A DNA stretch of 64,000 nucleotides from Staphylococcus simulans (GCF_002994445.1 NZ_MRZJ01000002.1:1-64000); one strand, 5' to 3'; shown: positions 1-9,011, numbered from the stretch's first letter. Notes: generated by a model from the sequence alone, not told the origin. Numbers and translations: made by a program.

Positions 1-1243
1 GCGACTGGTAAGTATAACTTCGCTGGATTAGAGAACGGCGAGTACACAGTAACGTTCACACCGCCAGCAGGTTATGAAGCATCACCAGTGAATGTAGGTG
101 ATGTTGCATTAGATTCAAACGGCTTTAACAACAACAGCGACAATCAATAACGCTGATAATACAACAATTGACAGTGGTTTCTTCAAACCAGTTGTAGAAA
201 CACCGCAAGAACCAGCAACTTATACAGTTGGAGACAAAGTATGGGAAGATACAAACAAAGACGGAATCCAAAACTCAAATGAACCGGGTATCGAAGGTGT
301 AACTGTTACATTAACTAAGCCGGACGGATCAACGGTTGTGACAACAACTGACAATAACGGTAACTACGAGTTTACGAACCTTCCAAATGGTGATTACACA
401 ATCACGTTTGAAACACCAGAAGGTTATGAGCCGACAACGCCAAACGTTGGAAACACTGAATTAGATTCAAACGGCACAACTACAACAGTTACAGTTAATA
501 ACGCTGATGATAAAACAATCGATAGCGGATTCGTTAAACCGACGGTTGAACCAACACCAGTTCCAGCAACGTACAACTTAGGTGACTATGTATGGGAAGA
601 CTCAAATAAAGACGGCATCCAAAACTCAAACGAGGTTGGTATCGAAGGTGTAACAGTAACGTTGACTAAACCAGATGGTACAACAGTAACGACAGTTACA
701 GACGCGACTGGTAAGTATAACTTCGCTGGATTAGAGAACGGCGAGTACACAGTAACATTCACACCGCCAGCAGGTTATGAAGCATCACCAGTGAATGTAG
801 GTGATGTTGCATTAGATTCAAACGGCTTAACAACAACAGCGACAATCAATAACGCTGATAATACAACAATTGACAGTGGTTTCTTCAAACCAGTTGTAGA
901 AACACCGCAAGAACCAGCAACTTATACAGTTGGAGACAAAGTATGGGAAGATACAAACAAAGACGGAATCCAAAACTCAAATGAGCCGGGTATCGAAGGT
1001 GTAACTGTAACATTAACTAAGCCGGACGGATCAACAGTAACAACAGTTACAGATGAAAACGGTAACTATGAGTTCACAGGTCTTCCGAATGGTGATTACA
1101 CAATCACATTTGAAACACCAGAAGGTTATGAACCGACAACACCAAACGTTGGTAATACTGAATTAGATTCAAACGGTACAACAACAACAGTTACAGTGAA
1201 TAACGCTGATGACAAGACAATCGATAGTGGATTTGTTAAATCT
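1..1243 (+). repeat. Tandem SdrD-B-like domain repeats, 702-bp period
   Basis: Two alternating domain types of 117 codons each repeat with a 702-bp period: type A (1-217 partial, 569-919) and type B (218-568, 920-1243). The two A copies are nearly identical at base level apart from the single inserted T near 124. The B copies differ in a short block around 331-355 against 1033-1057. The high nucleotide identity makes the region prone to recombination and to collapse in assembly. Confidence 0.9.
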
Positions 1244-1249
1244 GTAACA

Positions 1250-1681
1250 CCAGAGGAGCCAACAACACCAGAAGAGCCGACGACTCCAGAAGAGCCAACA
1301 ACACCAGAAGAGCCAACAACTCCAGAAGAGCCGACGACTCCAGAAGAGCCAACAACACCAGAGGAGCCAACAACTCCAGAAGAGCCGACGACTCCAGAAG
1401 AGCCAACAACACCAGAAGAGCCGACGACTCCAGAAGAGCCAACGACTCCAGAAGAGCCGACGACTCCAGAAGAGCCAACGACTCCAGAGGAGCCAACAAC
1501 TCCAGAAGAGCCGACGACTCCAGAAGAGCCGACAACACCAGAGAAGCCAACAACACCAGAAGAGCCAACAACACCAGAGGAGCCAACAACACCAGAGGAG
1601 CCAACAACACCAGAGGAGCCAACGACTCCAGAAGAGCCGACAACACCAGAGGAGCCAACAGCTCCAGAGAAGCCAAGTCAA
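1250..1681 (+). repeat. 24-unit 18-bp tandem repeat encoding PEEPTT wall spacer
   Basis: Starting from the CCA proline codon at 1250, an 18-bp unit recurs 24 times without interruption to 1681. It encodes PEEPTT with occasional PEK or PTA variants (units at 1538 and 1664). Codon use varies between units (ACA/ACG, CCA/CCG, GAA/GAG). The block sits between the B domains and the LPETG motif, the usual place of a wall-spanning spacer. Confidence 0.95.
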
Positions 1682-1900
1682 CCTGAAAAGGCAGCTGTAA
1701 GCCCAATCAAAGAAGGCAAAACTGAAACACCATCTAAAGGTAAAGAAGCTAAAAAAGAATTACCTGAAACTGGTCAGGATGGATTGAATGCTACGTTAAT
1801 CGGTTCAGCTTTTGCGGCACTTGGAAGCATCTTATTATTCAAACGTCGTAAAAAGAATCAATAAGATCAAACGAAATCAATAAAAAATGCAATACAAATA

Positions 1901-1947
1901 AGTATCGTTTTACTAGAGTACTGCTCTAGTAATTCGGTACTTTTTTT
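1901..1947 (+). terminator. Terminator of adhesin gene
   Basis: An inner stem TACTAGAG/CTCTAGTA (1911-1918 with 1924-1931) and an outer stem AGTATCG/CGGTACT (1901-1907 with 1935-1941) are followed directly by a run of T. It lies about 40 bases after the adhesin stop. Confidence 0.85.
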
Positions 1948-2317
1948 ATTTTAAATAATGTGGAGGATATAAAATTGAATGAGGCAAAAAGCGTATAAAT
2001 AAGAGTATTTACTTTAAAAATGATAACTATTCATATTAATGTGGATAGTTATCTCTATAAATGTGTCCAATTTGTGACAATTGTAAACGTTTTATTAAGT
2101 GTATTATGTAACTTTAAATAGGGAAAAATGTCAGTTTTTGCCATAGCAAAACCTTATTTTCAACGGGAATTGTATAAATATAAAATTGATTGAACTCAAT
2201 TGCATTGCGTAATCTAGCGTGCTTTATTTAGGTAAAGTATATAAGAAAATTATGTTATAGATTGCAAAATTGCATATCGAAAATTATTTGATAATAAAAA
2301 GCGTGGCGACATAAAAA
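1948..2317. other. AT-rich non-coding stretch between adhesin and ghost gene
   Basis: No reading frame of note. A GGAGGATAT ribosome-binding-like motif near 1961 leads only into a seven-codon frame ending in TAA. An inverted repeat GATAACTAT/ATAGTTATC (2022-2030 with 2045-2053) and a cre-like 15-mer with one mismatch (2081-2095) are the only structures seen. It may be the eroded body of the gene whose 3' end survives at 2318-2407. Confidence 0.4.
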
Positions 2318-2407
2318 TTTAAGAAAAAATGGATAAAAGACTTAACTAAATTGATAGGTTCAATCTTCTTATTCGGCAAACGCCGCAAAGAAGACAAAGA
2401 AAAATAA
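2318..2407 (+). pseudogene. Remnant 3' end of an LPXTG-type surface protein
   Basis: After an in-frame TAA at 2312-2314 a short frame ends at the TAA at 2405-2407 with a tail reading LIGSIFLFGKRRKEDKEK. That is the hydrophobic segment and positively charged tail expected at the C-terminus of a sortase substrate, and it resembles the end of the intact adhesin just upstream. No LPXTG motif or start codon remains in frame. A terminator follows at 2438-2467. I infer a decayed surface protein gene; short length keeps confidence moderate. Confidence 0.55.
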
Positions 2408-2437
2408 GAATTGAAAAATCTCTATAGATTTTAAGGG

Positions 2438-2467
2438 GCACATCTCATTTGAGGTGTGCTTCTTTTT
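2438..2467 (+). terminator. Terminator downstream of surface-protein remnant
   Basis: GCACATCTCA and TGAGGTGTGC form a hairpin followed by TTCTTTTTC. It sits in the position of the terminator of the decayed sortase-substrate gene. Confidence 0.75.
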
Positions 2468-2572
2468 CTTTCATAATAGGTATAACGCCATGTATTAAAG
2501 TAATGCATTTTAACGAAAGCAAAAGCCTATTTTGAAACGTTTAAATATATAAAATGAAGAAAAGGTGATGTC

Positions 2573-3085
2573 ATGATTAAAATAAGCGATTATCCTTCAC
2601 CCATCGGTTTATTAACATTGATGAGCGAAGATGATATCTTAACAGGGGTTTATTATCCAGGACAAATCAATAAAGACAATCCGCATTATGAGAAGGTGCA
2701 AATTAATGAAGTGCCTGTTTTACAGAAAACAGGGCGTTGGTTAGATGCATATTTTAAAGGAGAAAATCCTGAAATTGATTTTAAATACCATGCTTCAGGT
2801 ACAGAATTCAGAGAGCAAGTATGGGAAGAATTAACGAGAATACCTTACGGTGAAACAGTCACGTATGGCTCCATTGCACAAAAGATTGCTAAGCTTCGAG
2901 GCAAAACAAAAATGTCGGCACAAGCAGTCGGAGGTGCAGTAGGAAGCAATCCGATCTCTATTATTATTCCATGCCACCGTGTTGTTGGTCATAATCATAA
3001 ACTTACAGGGTACGGCGGCGGATTGGATAATAAACGTTATTTGCTGCAATGCGAACATCATGATTTGAGTCAGTTCACCGAATAA
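2573..3085 (+). CDS. ogt: Methylated-DNA--protein-cysteine methyltransferase
   Basis: Suicide DNA repair enzyme that takes the alkyl group from O6-alkylguanine onto its own cysteine. The 170-residue protein carries the family active site PCHRVVG with Cys134, preceded by SNPISII and followed by YGGGLDNKRYLL. The N-terminal half matches the usual methyltransferase cap domain (SPIGLLTL start). ATG at 2573 follows AAAGGTGATG. It is a single gene and its 3' end overlaps by 16 bp, tail to tail, the convergent hydrolase gene. Assignment is firm; whether it is the Ogt or inducible AdaB type cannot be told from sequence alone. Confidence 0.93.
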   Translation: MIKISDYPSPIGLLTLMSEDDILTGVYYPGQINKDNPHYEKVQINEVPVLQKTGRWLDAYFKGENPEIDFKYHASGTEFREQVWEELTRIPYGETVTYGSIAQKIAKLRGKTKMSAQAVGGAVGSNPISIIIPCHRVVGHNHKLTGYGGGLDNKRYLLQCEHHDLSQFTE

Positions 3086-3906
3086 GCATCAGCCCATTGA
3101 TGCAAGAACTTTACAGCTTTTAAATAGATAGCTTCTGCCTCAGTATTAAAAGTTCGGTCAAAGTCATGTGCGTCGCTATCAACCGCAACTAATTCTGCTT
3201 GTGCAGTATGCTGCATAAGACGCAAGCTTTCGTGATAAGGCACATCGATATCTCCTTTCGCATGTGCAATAAACACAGGCGGCAATTGTTTTAAGGAGAG
3301 ATTATCTAAATTCAAAGTATGTCTCTTTTCATCAGTAATGCCGGTATAGTCAAACCATTGTCCTTGGCCGCGTGTATAGAGATAAAGCGGATATCTGAAT
3401 TGTGCATGGCCTTCAATGATAGGCTCAGGCTGAATCATAAATTGAATCATCGCTTCGTTTAAATGCGCAGTCATTTGACGAAATGCTGCGTGCGGGTGTA
3501 TCAATTCAGGAAGTGCAACTTGTGCGAAACCATAGAAATCAAGCACACCTTGGACATTGCGCTTATGTGCAGCCTGCAATGCAAGAAAGCCGCCCGAAGA
3601 ACGTCCGAAAGTAAAGCATGGCAGATCAGGATATTTTGCAAAAACTGCATCAAATACACATAAAGCATCTGACATAATCGTATCGATTTTTGCTTCCGGC
3701 GCAAGACGATAAGGGGCTTCTGCAAGATAAAAGTGTTCAGTGAATAATGCAATCACTTCAGGAGGCAAATCATGCGGTGTGCCTGCAATCAAACCGCCGC
3801 CATGATAATAAACAATAATCCCTTTCGGTTTTTGTTTCGGTGAATGTATTTGAATGGGTAAAGCAAATTTGTCTTGAGTCAGAACGGTAAAAGTGTGTGA
3901 CGACAT
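3070..3906 (-). CDS. Alpha/beta hydrolase of the HSL/esterase type
   Basis: Cytoplasmic serine hydrolase of 278 residues. The oxyanion motif HGGG (YYHGGGLIAG, about residue 36), nucleophile elbow GRSSGG (about residue 102), an aspartate in HAKGDIDVPYH and a histidine in DSDAHDFDR complete the triad expected for the hormone-sensitive-lipase/carboxylesterase family. The start is ATG at 3906 with an AGCAGGA motif upstream. It is convergent with ogt, the two stops overlapping by 16 bp, and is not in an operon. The natural substrate cannot be inferred. Confidence 0.8.
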   Translation of the reverse strand: MSSHTFTVLTQDKFALPIQIHSPKQKPKGIIVYYHGGGLIAGTPHDLPPEVIALFTEHFYLAEAPYRLAPEAKIDTIMSDALCVFDAVFAKYPDLPCFTFGRSSGGFLALQAAHKRNVQGVLDFYGFAQVALPELIHPHAAFRQMTAHLNEAMIQFMIQPEPIIEGHAQFRYPLYLYTRGQGQWFDYTGITDEKRHTLNLDNLSLKQLPPVFIAHAKGDIDVPYHESLRLMQHTAQAELVAVDSDAHDFDRTFNTEAEAIYLKAVKFLHQWADAYSVN

Positions 3907-3994
3907 AGTAATTCCTGCTTTCTTTCTAATTGAAATGTATGAATAACTCTATTTTAGTGGTTAAAGGATTAAATAGGTAGCAAGAAGTTGAAAA

Positions 3995-4037
3995 AGGAGC
4001 AGCTGAACATGAATGTGTTCAACTGCTCCTGATTTTT
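3995..4037. terminator. Terminator of the Yip1-type gene
   Basis: AGGAGCAG...TGAACA pairs with TGTTCA...CTGCTCCT. T or A runs on both sides would allow it to work in either direction, but on the minus strand it directly follows the stop at 4038. Confidence 0.75.
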
Positions 4038-4658
4038 TTACGGTTGCACCATTGCGCCGATTAAGCCGAAACCGACAGATAATACGACTAAGATAACACC
4101 GAATATTATAGAAACTTTTCCTGATAACTTGCATGTTTTATAAAGCAGCAAGCTGAATAAATAACCAGATAATAAAGTTTGGAGATTAAATACTCCTAAT
4201 ACTTTATTTCCACTGTCAAATATATTCAAGCTGGTAATTGAAACTTGTGCAACGTCTAAACCTACAATAGCTTGAATACCTAAAACTACGAATGCGACAA
4301 GCGAACTGATTAACAATGCGAAGAGTGTACCTGCAAAGATACTTCTTTTTCTTACATCTGATTTAAAAATTCTCGCAATGCCCCAAACAATCAGATAGGC
4401 AAATAACAGAGAGAATAATTGCCCGAGAATTCCAAAAATAATTGTCACAGGACCCATGAATAACTTGAATTGTTCAAGTTGTGCTTGATTCATTTCTTGA
4501 TTTCTGTCTTTTAAGACTTGTGTCCAATCTGTAGCAACAGAAGTAATCCATAAAACTGCAAGTACGATAACAATCCAAATGATTAAGTTGATGATCCATT
4601 TCGGATGTTCTCTGTACTTTTGGAAGTTTGAACCTAATAGTAATTTTGAATGTTCCAT
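4038..4658 (-). CDS. Yip1-domain integral membrane protein
   Basis: Protein of 206 residues with about five predicted transmembrane segments: residues near 23-43, 72-97, 108-130, a glycine-rich loop, then two C-terminal helices (GYLFSLLLYKTC and SIIFGVILVVLSVGFGLIGAM). The pattern and the phrase EHPKWIINLIIW near the start fit bacterial Yip1/YIP1 family proteins, whose function in bacteria is unclear. ATG at 4658 is preceded by GAAGGAG. It stands alone between a terminator and the divergent export operon at 4920. Confidence 0.65.
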   Translation of the reverse strand: MEHSKLLLGSNFQKYREHPKWIINLIIWIVIVLAVLWITSVATDWTQVLKDRNQEMNQAQLEQFKLFMGPVTIIFGILGQLFSLLFAYLIVWGIARIFKSDVRKRSIFAGTLFALLISSLVAFVVLGIQAIVGLDVAQVSITSLNIFDSGNKVLGVFNLQTLLSGYLFSLLLYKTCKLSGKVSIIFGVILVVLSVGFGLIGAMVQP

Positions 4659-4919
4659 GCTGTACTCCTTCTCTTTTTTATTTCAACAAAAGCGTATCAT
4701 AATTGTTTATTATAATAAATAGGTTTCTTAAAATTGAAAAACATACTTTAATTCTGCATTTTCATGAAGTGTTTTTGATAAAGATTATAGAATCAATATT
4801 AGAGTATAGTTAAAGAATTTAAAATTCTAATTTAATTCATGTAAAGGTATTTATTTATTTTTAAGTTGTGATATTATGCAAATGAAGTAATAAAATCAAA
4901 GCAAGGAGAGAAAATCAGT

Positions 4920-6047
4920 GTGAAGAAAAAACTTATTTGGATTGCTTCGATCATCGCAGCTGTTTTAGTCTTATTTATTGTTGCTGTGATTGTGAAGAAT
5001 GCAACCGGTACATCGAATGGCGAGGATACATATCAAGTCTTTAAAGTTAAAAAAGAAAGTCCGTTAACTATGCAAGGCAAGGCTTCTCCAGAAACAGTGA
5101 AGTCTTATAAAAATAATTCGTCGATAGGGGATTATATCAATACTACCGTATCAGACGGCCAAGAAGTTGAGAAAGGTCAACAAATTATTACCTATAATAC
5201 TAATAATCATCAACGTCAAAGCCTTGTAAATAAAGTAAATGAAGCAGAACAAGCAAGACAAAAGGCACAAGAAGCGGTCAATCGCGCACCGAATGATACA
5301 CAAGCTAATCAACAATTATCTGATGCACAAACCCAGCTAGATAAAGCGAATCAATCTTTAAATCAATTAGATAATCAAATCAATGACAGTTTGTTTGCGG
5401 CATTTGACGGCAAAATCGAAATCGAACAAGATGAAAATCCTAATGAAGGAGATACTATTCTGCAATTGATTTCAAAAAATCCTCAAATCAAAACAACAGT
5501 CGCTGAATATGATTTAAGCAAAATCAAAGAAGGCCAAAAAGTCGAATATACTGTAAGCAGTACAGGGAAAAAAGGTTACGGTGAAATTTTAAAGATCTCT
5601 GAATTGCCGACAAACTATGAAGAGCAATTAAACAGCGGCAGTATGAGCAGTGCCGCAGCCGGACAAGGCGGAGAACCATCAGAAGAAGGTATGGATACAG
5701 CACAAGCGTCAAATCCAGTTGTGAATGATATTTCCGGAAAAGGAGATGCAAGTGATGCATCTAAATATACGGTGCTCATCGGACAATTGTCATCACCGGT
5801 ACGTCCAGGGTTATCTTTAGATGCAGCTGTTACGACAGATAAAGTGAAACTGCCTTCTAATGTATTAGGCAAAGATAATACTGTTTATGTGCTGAATAAA
5901 GATAATAAAGTTGAGAAGCGGAAAGTGAAAATTGAAAAACAAAATGGCGATATTTATGTGAAGTCAGGAGTTAAAACTGGAGAACGTCTAGTGAAGCACC
6001 CGAAAGCATCTCTGAAAAATGGTGATGCAATAGAGGTGAAACAATGA
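4920..6047 (+). CDS. Membrane fusion/adaptor protein of a MacAB-like ABC exporter
   Basis: HlyD/MacA/YknX-type adaptor of 375 residues. An N-terminal anchor helix (residues 4-25) is followed by a split biotinyl-lipoyl domain, a coiled-coil hairpin rich in Q, A and N (about residues 85-155) and beta-barrel domains. The start is GTG at 4920, with AAGGAGAG ten bases upstream. The ATGA overlap with the ATPase gene (6044-6047) and the third gene at 6721 make one operon. By analogy with B. subtilis YknXYZ the complex would export a peptide or toxic molecule across the single membrane; the cargo is unknown. Confidence 0.85.
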   Translation: MKKKLIWIASIIAAVLVLFIVAVIVKNATGTSNGEDTYQVFKVKKESPLTMQGKASPETVKSYKNNSSIGDYINTTVSDGQEVEKGQQIITYNTNNHQRQSLVNKVNEAEQARQKAQEAVNRAPNDTQANQQLSDAQTQLDKANQSLNQLDNQINDSLFAAFDGKIEIEQDENPNEGDTILQLISKNPQIKTTVAEYDLSKIKEGQKVEYTVSSTGKKGYGEILKISELPTNYEEQLNSGSMSSAAAGQGGEPSEEGMDTAQASNPVVNDISGKGDASDASKYTVLIGQLSSPVRPGLSLDAAVTTDKVKLPSNVLGKDNTVYVLNKDNKVEKRKVKIEKQNGDIYVKSGVKTGERLVKHPKASLKNGDAIEVKQ

Positions 6048-6724
6048 TTAAGCTGGATAAGATTAATCGTTCTTTTAAAAATGGAAACAAGGTGAACCAT
6101 ATCTTAAAGGATATTTCCCTGGAAATAAAGAAAGGGGAATTCATTGCTATTATGGGTCCTTCCGGTTCAGGAAAAAGTACGCTGATCAATATTATCGGCT
6201 TCATTGACAGAGGTTATGAAGGCAACTACTATTTCAACGATAAAAGTTATAAAGAAAGTTCTGATAACCAACTCGCAGAAATCAGAAACCGTGTGGTAGG
6301 ATTTGTCTTTCAAAACTTTAAGCTGATTCAAAATAATACAGTGTTAGAAAATGTCAGCATTCCTTTAGTTTATGCAGGTATCGGCAGTCAAGAACGCAAG
6401 CAGCGTGTAATAGAAACACTGCATAATGTAGGGTTGTATGAAAAAGAACATTTAGTGCCCAATAAATTATCCGGAGGTCAGCAGCAACGTGTTGCGATTG
6501 CGCGTTCTGTAGTCAATGAACCGGAATTCATCATCGCAGATGAGCCGACAGGGGCATTAGATTCAAAAACTTCTGAGGATATCATGCAGTTATTTACACG
6601 TTTGAATGAGGAAAAGCATACGACCATGATTATGGTGACACATGATAGAGCTGTCGCAGAAAAAGCAGACCGCATTATTCATATCTTAGATGGACGCATC
6701 CAAGAAGAAGAGGTGGTAAAATGA
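6044..6724 (+). CDS. ABC transporter ATPase, MacB/LolD-like
   Basis: Nucleotide-binding subunit of 226 residues. Walker A is GPSGSGKST (about residues 38-46), the Q-loop is in VFQNFKLI, the signature is LSGGQQQR, Walker B is FIIADEPTGALD and the H-loop is MVTHD. This motif set is characteristic of the LolD/MacB/FtsE ATPase group. It overlaps the adaptor gene by four bases and the permease gene by four bases, so the three are translationally coupled. It would power the adjacent MacB-type permease at the cytoplasmic face. Confidence 0.9.
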   Translation: MIKLDKINRSFKNGNKVNHILKDISLEIKKGEFIAIMGPSGSGKSTLINIIGFIDRGYEGNYYFNDKSYKESSDNQLAEIRNRVVGFVFQNFKLIQNNTVLENVSIPLVYAGIGSQERKQRVIETLHNVGLYEKEHLVPNKLSGGQQQRVAIARSVVNEPEFIIADEPTGALDSKTSEDIMQLFTRLNEEKHTTMIMVTHDRAVAEKADRIIHILDGRIQEEEVVK

Positions 6725-7911
6725 ACCGATTTTCAAACATTCTGGCGGTATCATTACGCTCTATTATGAAAAACAAACGACGCAATATCTTTACAATGAT
6801 CGGTATTATTATCGGTATTGCGGCAGTTATTACTATTATGTCTTTAGGTAACGGATTTAAGAAAACAGCCAATGAACAATTTTCAGATTCAGGTGCCAGC
6901 AAAGATACAGCTTTAATCAGTTATATGCAATCTATGGATAGCAACAACAATGATAAAATCGATCCGTTTTCACCTAGCGATATCACTTTAGCAGAAAATG
7001 TAGAGGGTGTTGAAAAAGCACAAAAGAAACAAGATAAAACCCAGTCGTTCAAAGCTAAAGTGACCAATTCTCAAAAGAACGGCGATGCCAACATCTACAT
7101 TAATAAGCATTATAAAAAGGTCAGCAAAGGCAAAGGGTTTAATGAAGATGACAATGATTTAGCTGAAAAAGTAGTAACGATAGATAAAAAGCTAGCGAAA
7201 TCATTGTTCCACCAACCCAAAAAAGCTGTAAACCGTACCTTATATATTAATGGGCAAGGTTTCAAAATTGCAGGTGTCACAAATGGTGATCAATTTGAAA
7301 CGAATACAGTGCATATGCCGACAAAGACTTTTGAACGCTACTTGCCGAATCTGACACAAGATTTTGTGCAGTTGGAAGTGAAAATAGAAGAAGGTTCGAA
7401 TAAGAAAGACGTTGCGCAAAAAGTCGCAAAGACTTTAAGTAAAAAAGGCACCGGACAAGCCAACGGCAGTTATCAGTACTCTGATATGGAACAAATGATG
7501 AAGGGTATCGAAAAAGTATTTGATGCGATTACTTATTTCGTAGCGGCAGTCGCTGGTATTTCACTATTTATTGCTGGTATCGGTGTAATGAATGTGATGT
7601 ATATTTCAGTTGCTGAACGTTCTGAAGAAATTGCAATAAGACGTGCTTTCGGCGCAAAAGCAAGAGATATCGAAATACAATTCTTAGTTGAAAGTGTGGT
7701 CTTATGTTTAATCGGGGGTATCATCGGATTAGTATTAGGTATTGCTATTGCTTCTCTTGTTGATGCGGTCACACCGGATTACATTAAGAGTGCAGTGACT
7801 CTAGGATCTGTGCTGCTTGCTGTAGGTGTCTCATCTTTAATCGGTATTGTCTTCGGTTGGATTCCTGCACGTGCAGCAGCTAAGAAAGAATTAATTGATA
7901 TCATTAAATAG
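6721..7911 (+). CDS. MacB-like ABC transporter permease
   Basis: Permease of 396 residues with the MacB topology: one N-terminal helix (residues 22-40, MIGIIIGIAAVITIMSLGNG), a long extracellular MacB-PCD domain (about 45-265) and three C-terminal helices forming the FtsX domain, including the typical ERSEEIAIRRAFGAK coupling segment and a final GWIPARAAAKKELIDIIK. It overlaps the ATPase gene (ATGA) and ends the operon before a terminator. Family assignment is firm; substrate unknown. No dedicated regulator or two-component system lies beside it. Confidence 0.88.
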   Translation: MNRFSNILAVSLRSIMKNKRRNIFTMIGIIIGIAAVITIMSLGNGFKKTANEQFSDSGASKDTALISYMQSMDSNNNDKIDPFSPSDITLAENVEGVEKAQKKQDKTQSFKAKVTNSQKNGDANIYINKHYKKVSKGKGFNEDDNDLAEKVVTIDKKLAKSLFHQPKKAVNRTLYINGQGFKIAGVTNGDQFETNTVHMPTKTFERYLPNLTQDFVQLEVKIEEGSNKKDVAQKVAKTLSKKGTGQANGSYQYSDMEQMMKGIEKVFDAITYFVAAVAGISLFIAGIGVMNVMYISVAERSEEIAIRRAFGAKARDIEIQFLVESVVLCLIGGIIGLVLGIAIASLVDAVTPDYIKSAVTLGSVLLAVGVSSLIGIVFGWIPARAAAKKELIDIIK

Positions 7912-7920
7912 TCTTTTTTA

Positions 7921-7953
7921 AACCGGGTGAACGTTATCGTTCCTCGGTTTTTT
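7921..7953 (+). terminator. Terminator of the MacAB-like operon
   Basis: AACCGGGTGAACG pairs with CGTTCCTCGGTT around a TTAT loop, followed by TTTTTTA. It lies nine bases after the permease stop. Confidence 0.85.
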
Positions 7954-8061
7954 ATAATGCGAATATCGGGTACATTTTAGAGAAGCAGTTGATTATTTCT
8001 TTGAAAGTGGATATGTTTAATTTAACGAATTAAAAACGTTGTGAAAGGGGGTACAAAGGTT

Positions 8062-8949
8062 TTGGATATTAAACAAATGGGTTACTTTATTGCTGTAGTA
8101 CAATACGGGGGTATGACCAATGCATCCAGAGAGTTATTTATTGCACAACCGACAATCAGTAAAGCTATTAAAGATTTAGAAAATGAACTCGGCAGTGCTT
8201 TGTTTGATCGCAGCAAGCGTCATTTAACCTTAACAGACAGCGGTGAAATCTTTTATAAAAAGTCACTGGAAATTATGAATCTTTTCGAGAATTTGCCGAA
8301 AGAAGTCAATCAGCTCAAAGGGCTTGAAGCAGGACATATCAGTATTGGTTTATCTGCGGTCATGAATATGAATAAATTCATTGAAACATTAGGGAACTTC
8401 CACCAGCTGTATCCAAACATTACTTATAACTTAGTAGAAAACGGCGGTAAAGCGTTAGAGTCTCAAATTATCAATAATGAGATTGATATCGGCATTACAA
8501 CACTGCCTGTAGATAGTGCAATCTTTGAATCGATTCCGCTCTATACGGAAGATTTACTGCTGGTTGTCAGCGAAACACATCCGCTTGCAAATAGAGAGGT
8601 AGTAGAGATGCATGAACTCGCAAATGAGGACTTTATTTTATTTAATGAAGATTTCTATTTAAATGATAAGATTATTGAAACTGCGAAGCGGTCTGGCTTT
8701 GTACCGAAAACTATCTCTAAAATTTCTCAGTGGAACTTTATCGAAAACTTATTAACAGCCGGATTAGGTGTTAGTATTCTTCCTGAAAATATCGTTAAGA
8801 TGTTAAACGGTCCGATACATAGCTCAAAGATTAATGATTCTGCGATGCGATGGCAATTAGGAGTGATATGGAAGAAAGAAAAATATATTAATTATGCGAC
8901 AAGAGAATACATTGATTACATGAAATCATCATTGACGATGCAAGATTAA
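8062..8949 (+). CDS. cidR: LysR-type regulator of the cid operon
   Basis: LysR-family activator of 295 residues: N-terminal winged helix-turn-helix (MTNASRELFIAQPTISKAIKD, about residues 17-37) and a periplasmic-binding-like effector domain. In S. aureus CidR activates cidABC and alsSD in response to acetate/pyruvate overflow. The start is probably TTG at 8062, since AAAGGGGGT lies ten bases upstream and the protein then begins DIKQMGYF as CidR does; GTG at 8041 is the alternative. The cidABC genes follow on the same strand but are separated by a terminator and the copL-like pseudogene, whereas in S. aureus they are adjacent. Confidence 0.85.
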   Translation: MDIKQMGYFIAVVQYGGMTNASRELFIAQPTISKAIKDLENELGSALFDRSKRHLTLTDSGEIFYKKSLEIMNLFENLPKEVNQLKGLEAGHISIGLSAVMNMNKFIETLGNFHQLYPNITYNLVENGGKALESQIINNEIDIGITTLPVDSAIFESIPLYTEDLLLVVSETHPLANREVVEMHELANEDFILFNEDFYLNDKIIETAKRSGFVPKTISKISQWNFIENLLTAGLGVSILPENIVKMLNGPIHSSKINDSAMRWQLGVIWKKEKYINYATREYIDYMKSSLTMQD

Positions 8950-8954
8950 AAAAG

Positions 8955-8994
8955 AGCGGCGTACTTTACAGTAGTTGTAGGGTACGCCGCTTTT
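8955..8994 (+). terminator. Terminator of cidR
   Basis: AGCGGCGTAC (8955-8964) pairs with GTACGCCGCT (8982-8991) and is followed by TTT. It separates cidR transcription from the downstream lipoprotein gene. Confidence 0.8.
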
Positions 8995-9011
8995 AAAGCA
9001 TAAAGTTTGTT

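Larger units (their letters stand above)
1..1864 (+). pseudogene. Frameshifted SdrD-B-repeat LPXTG cell-wall adhesin, 5' end outside window
   Basis: This is the C-terminal part of a large surface adhesin; its start lies before the window. It consists of about four SdrD B-like domains of 117 residues (motifs such as GDYVWEDSNKDGIQNSNE and DSGFVK), then 24 six-residue PEEPTT units, then a sorting signal with LPETG at 1760-1774, a hydrophobic stretch (FAALGSILLF) and a KRRKKNQ tail. Sortase A would anchor it to peptidoglycan. Reading from base 1 is open until a TAA at 148-150. The paralogous repeat at 820-850 shows why: the first copy has GGC-TTT-AAC where the second has GGC-TTA-ACA, one extra T at 124-126. 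After that the frame is open to 1864. The gene is therefore either a frameshift mutant or carries a sequencing error. Homology to Sdr proteins is secure; ligand unknown. Confidence 0.85.

Noticed and set aside
1169..1706. Long minus-strand open frames over the PEEPTT repeat
   Set aside because: They are made of repeated leucine/tryptophan-type residues produced by reading the 18-bp repeat backwards; no start signals or family resemblance.
2081..2095. cre-like TTGTAAACGTTTTAT
   Set aside because: One mismatch to the consensus, but no intact gene follows within 470 bases; likely chance or a relic.
4659..4919. AT-rich region between the Yip1-type gene and the MacAB-like operon as a possible regulatory RNA
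   Set aside because: No stable hairpin or known motif was found; it probably holds only two divergent promoters.
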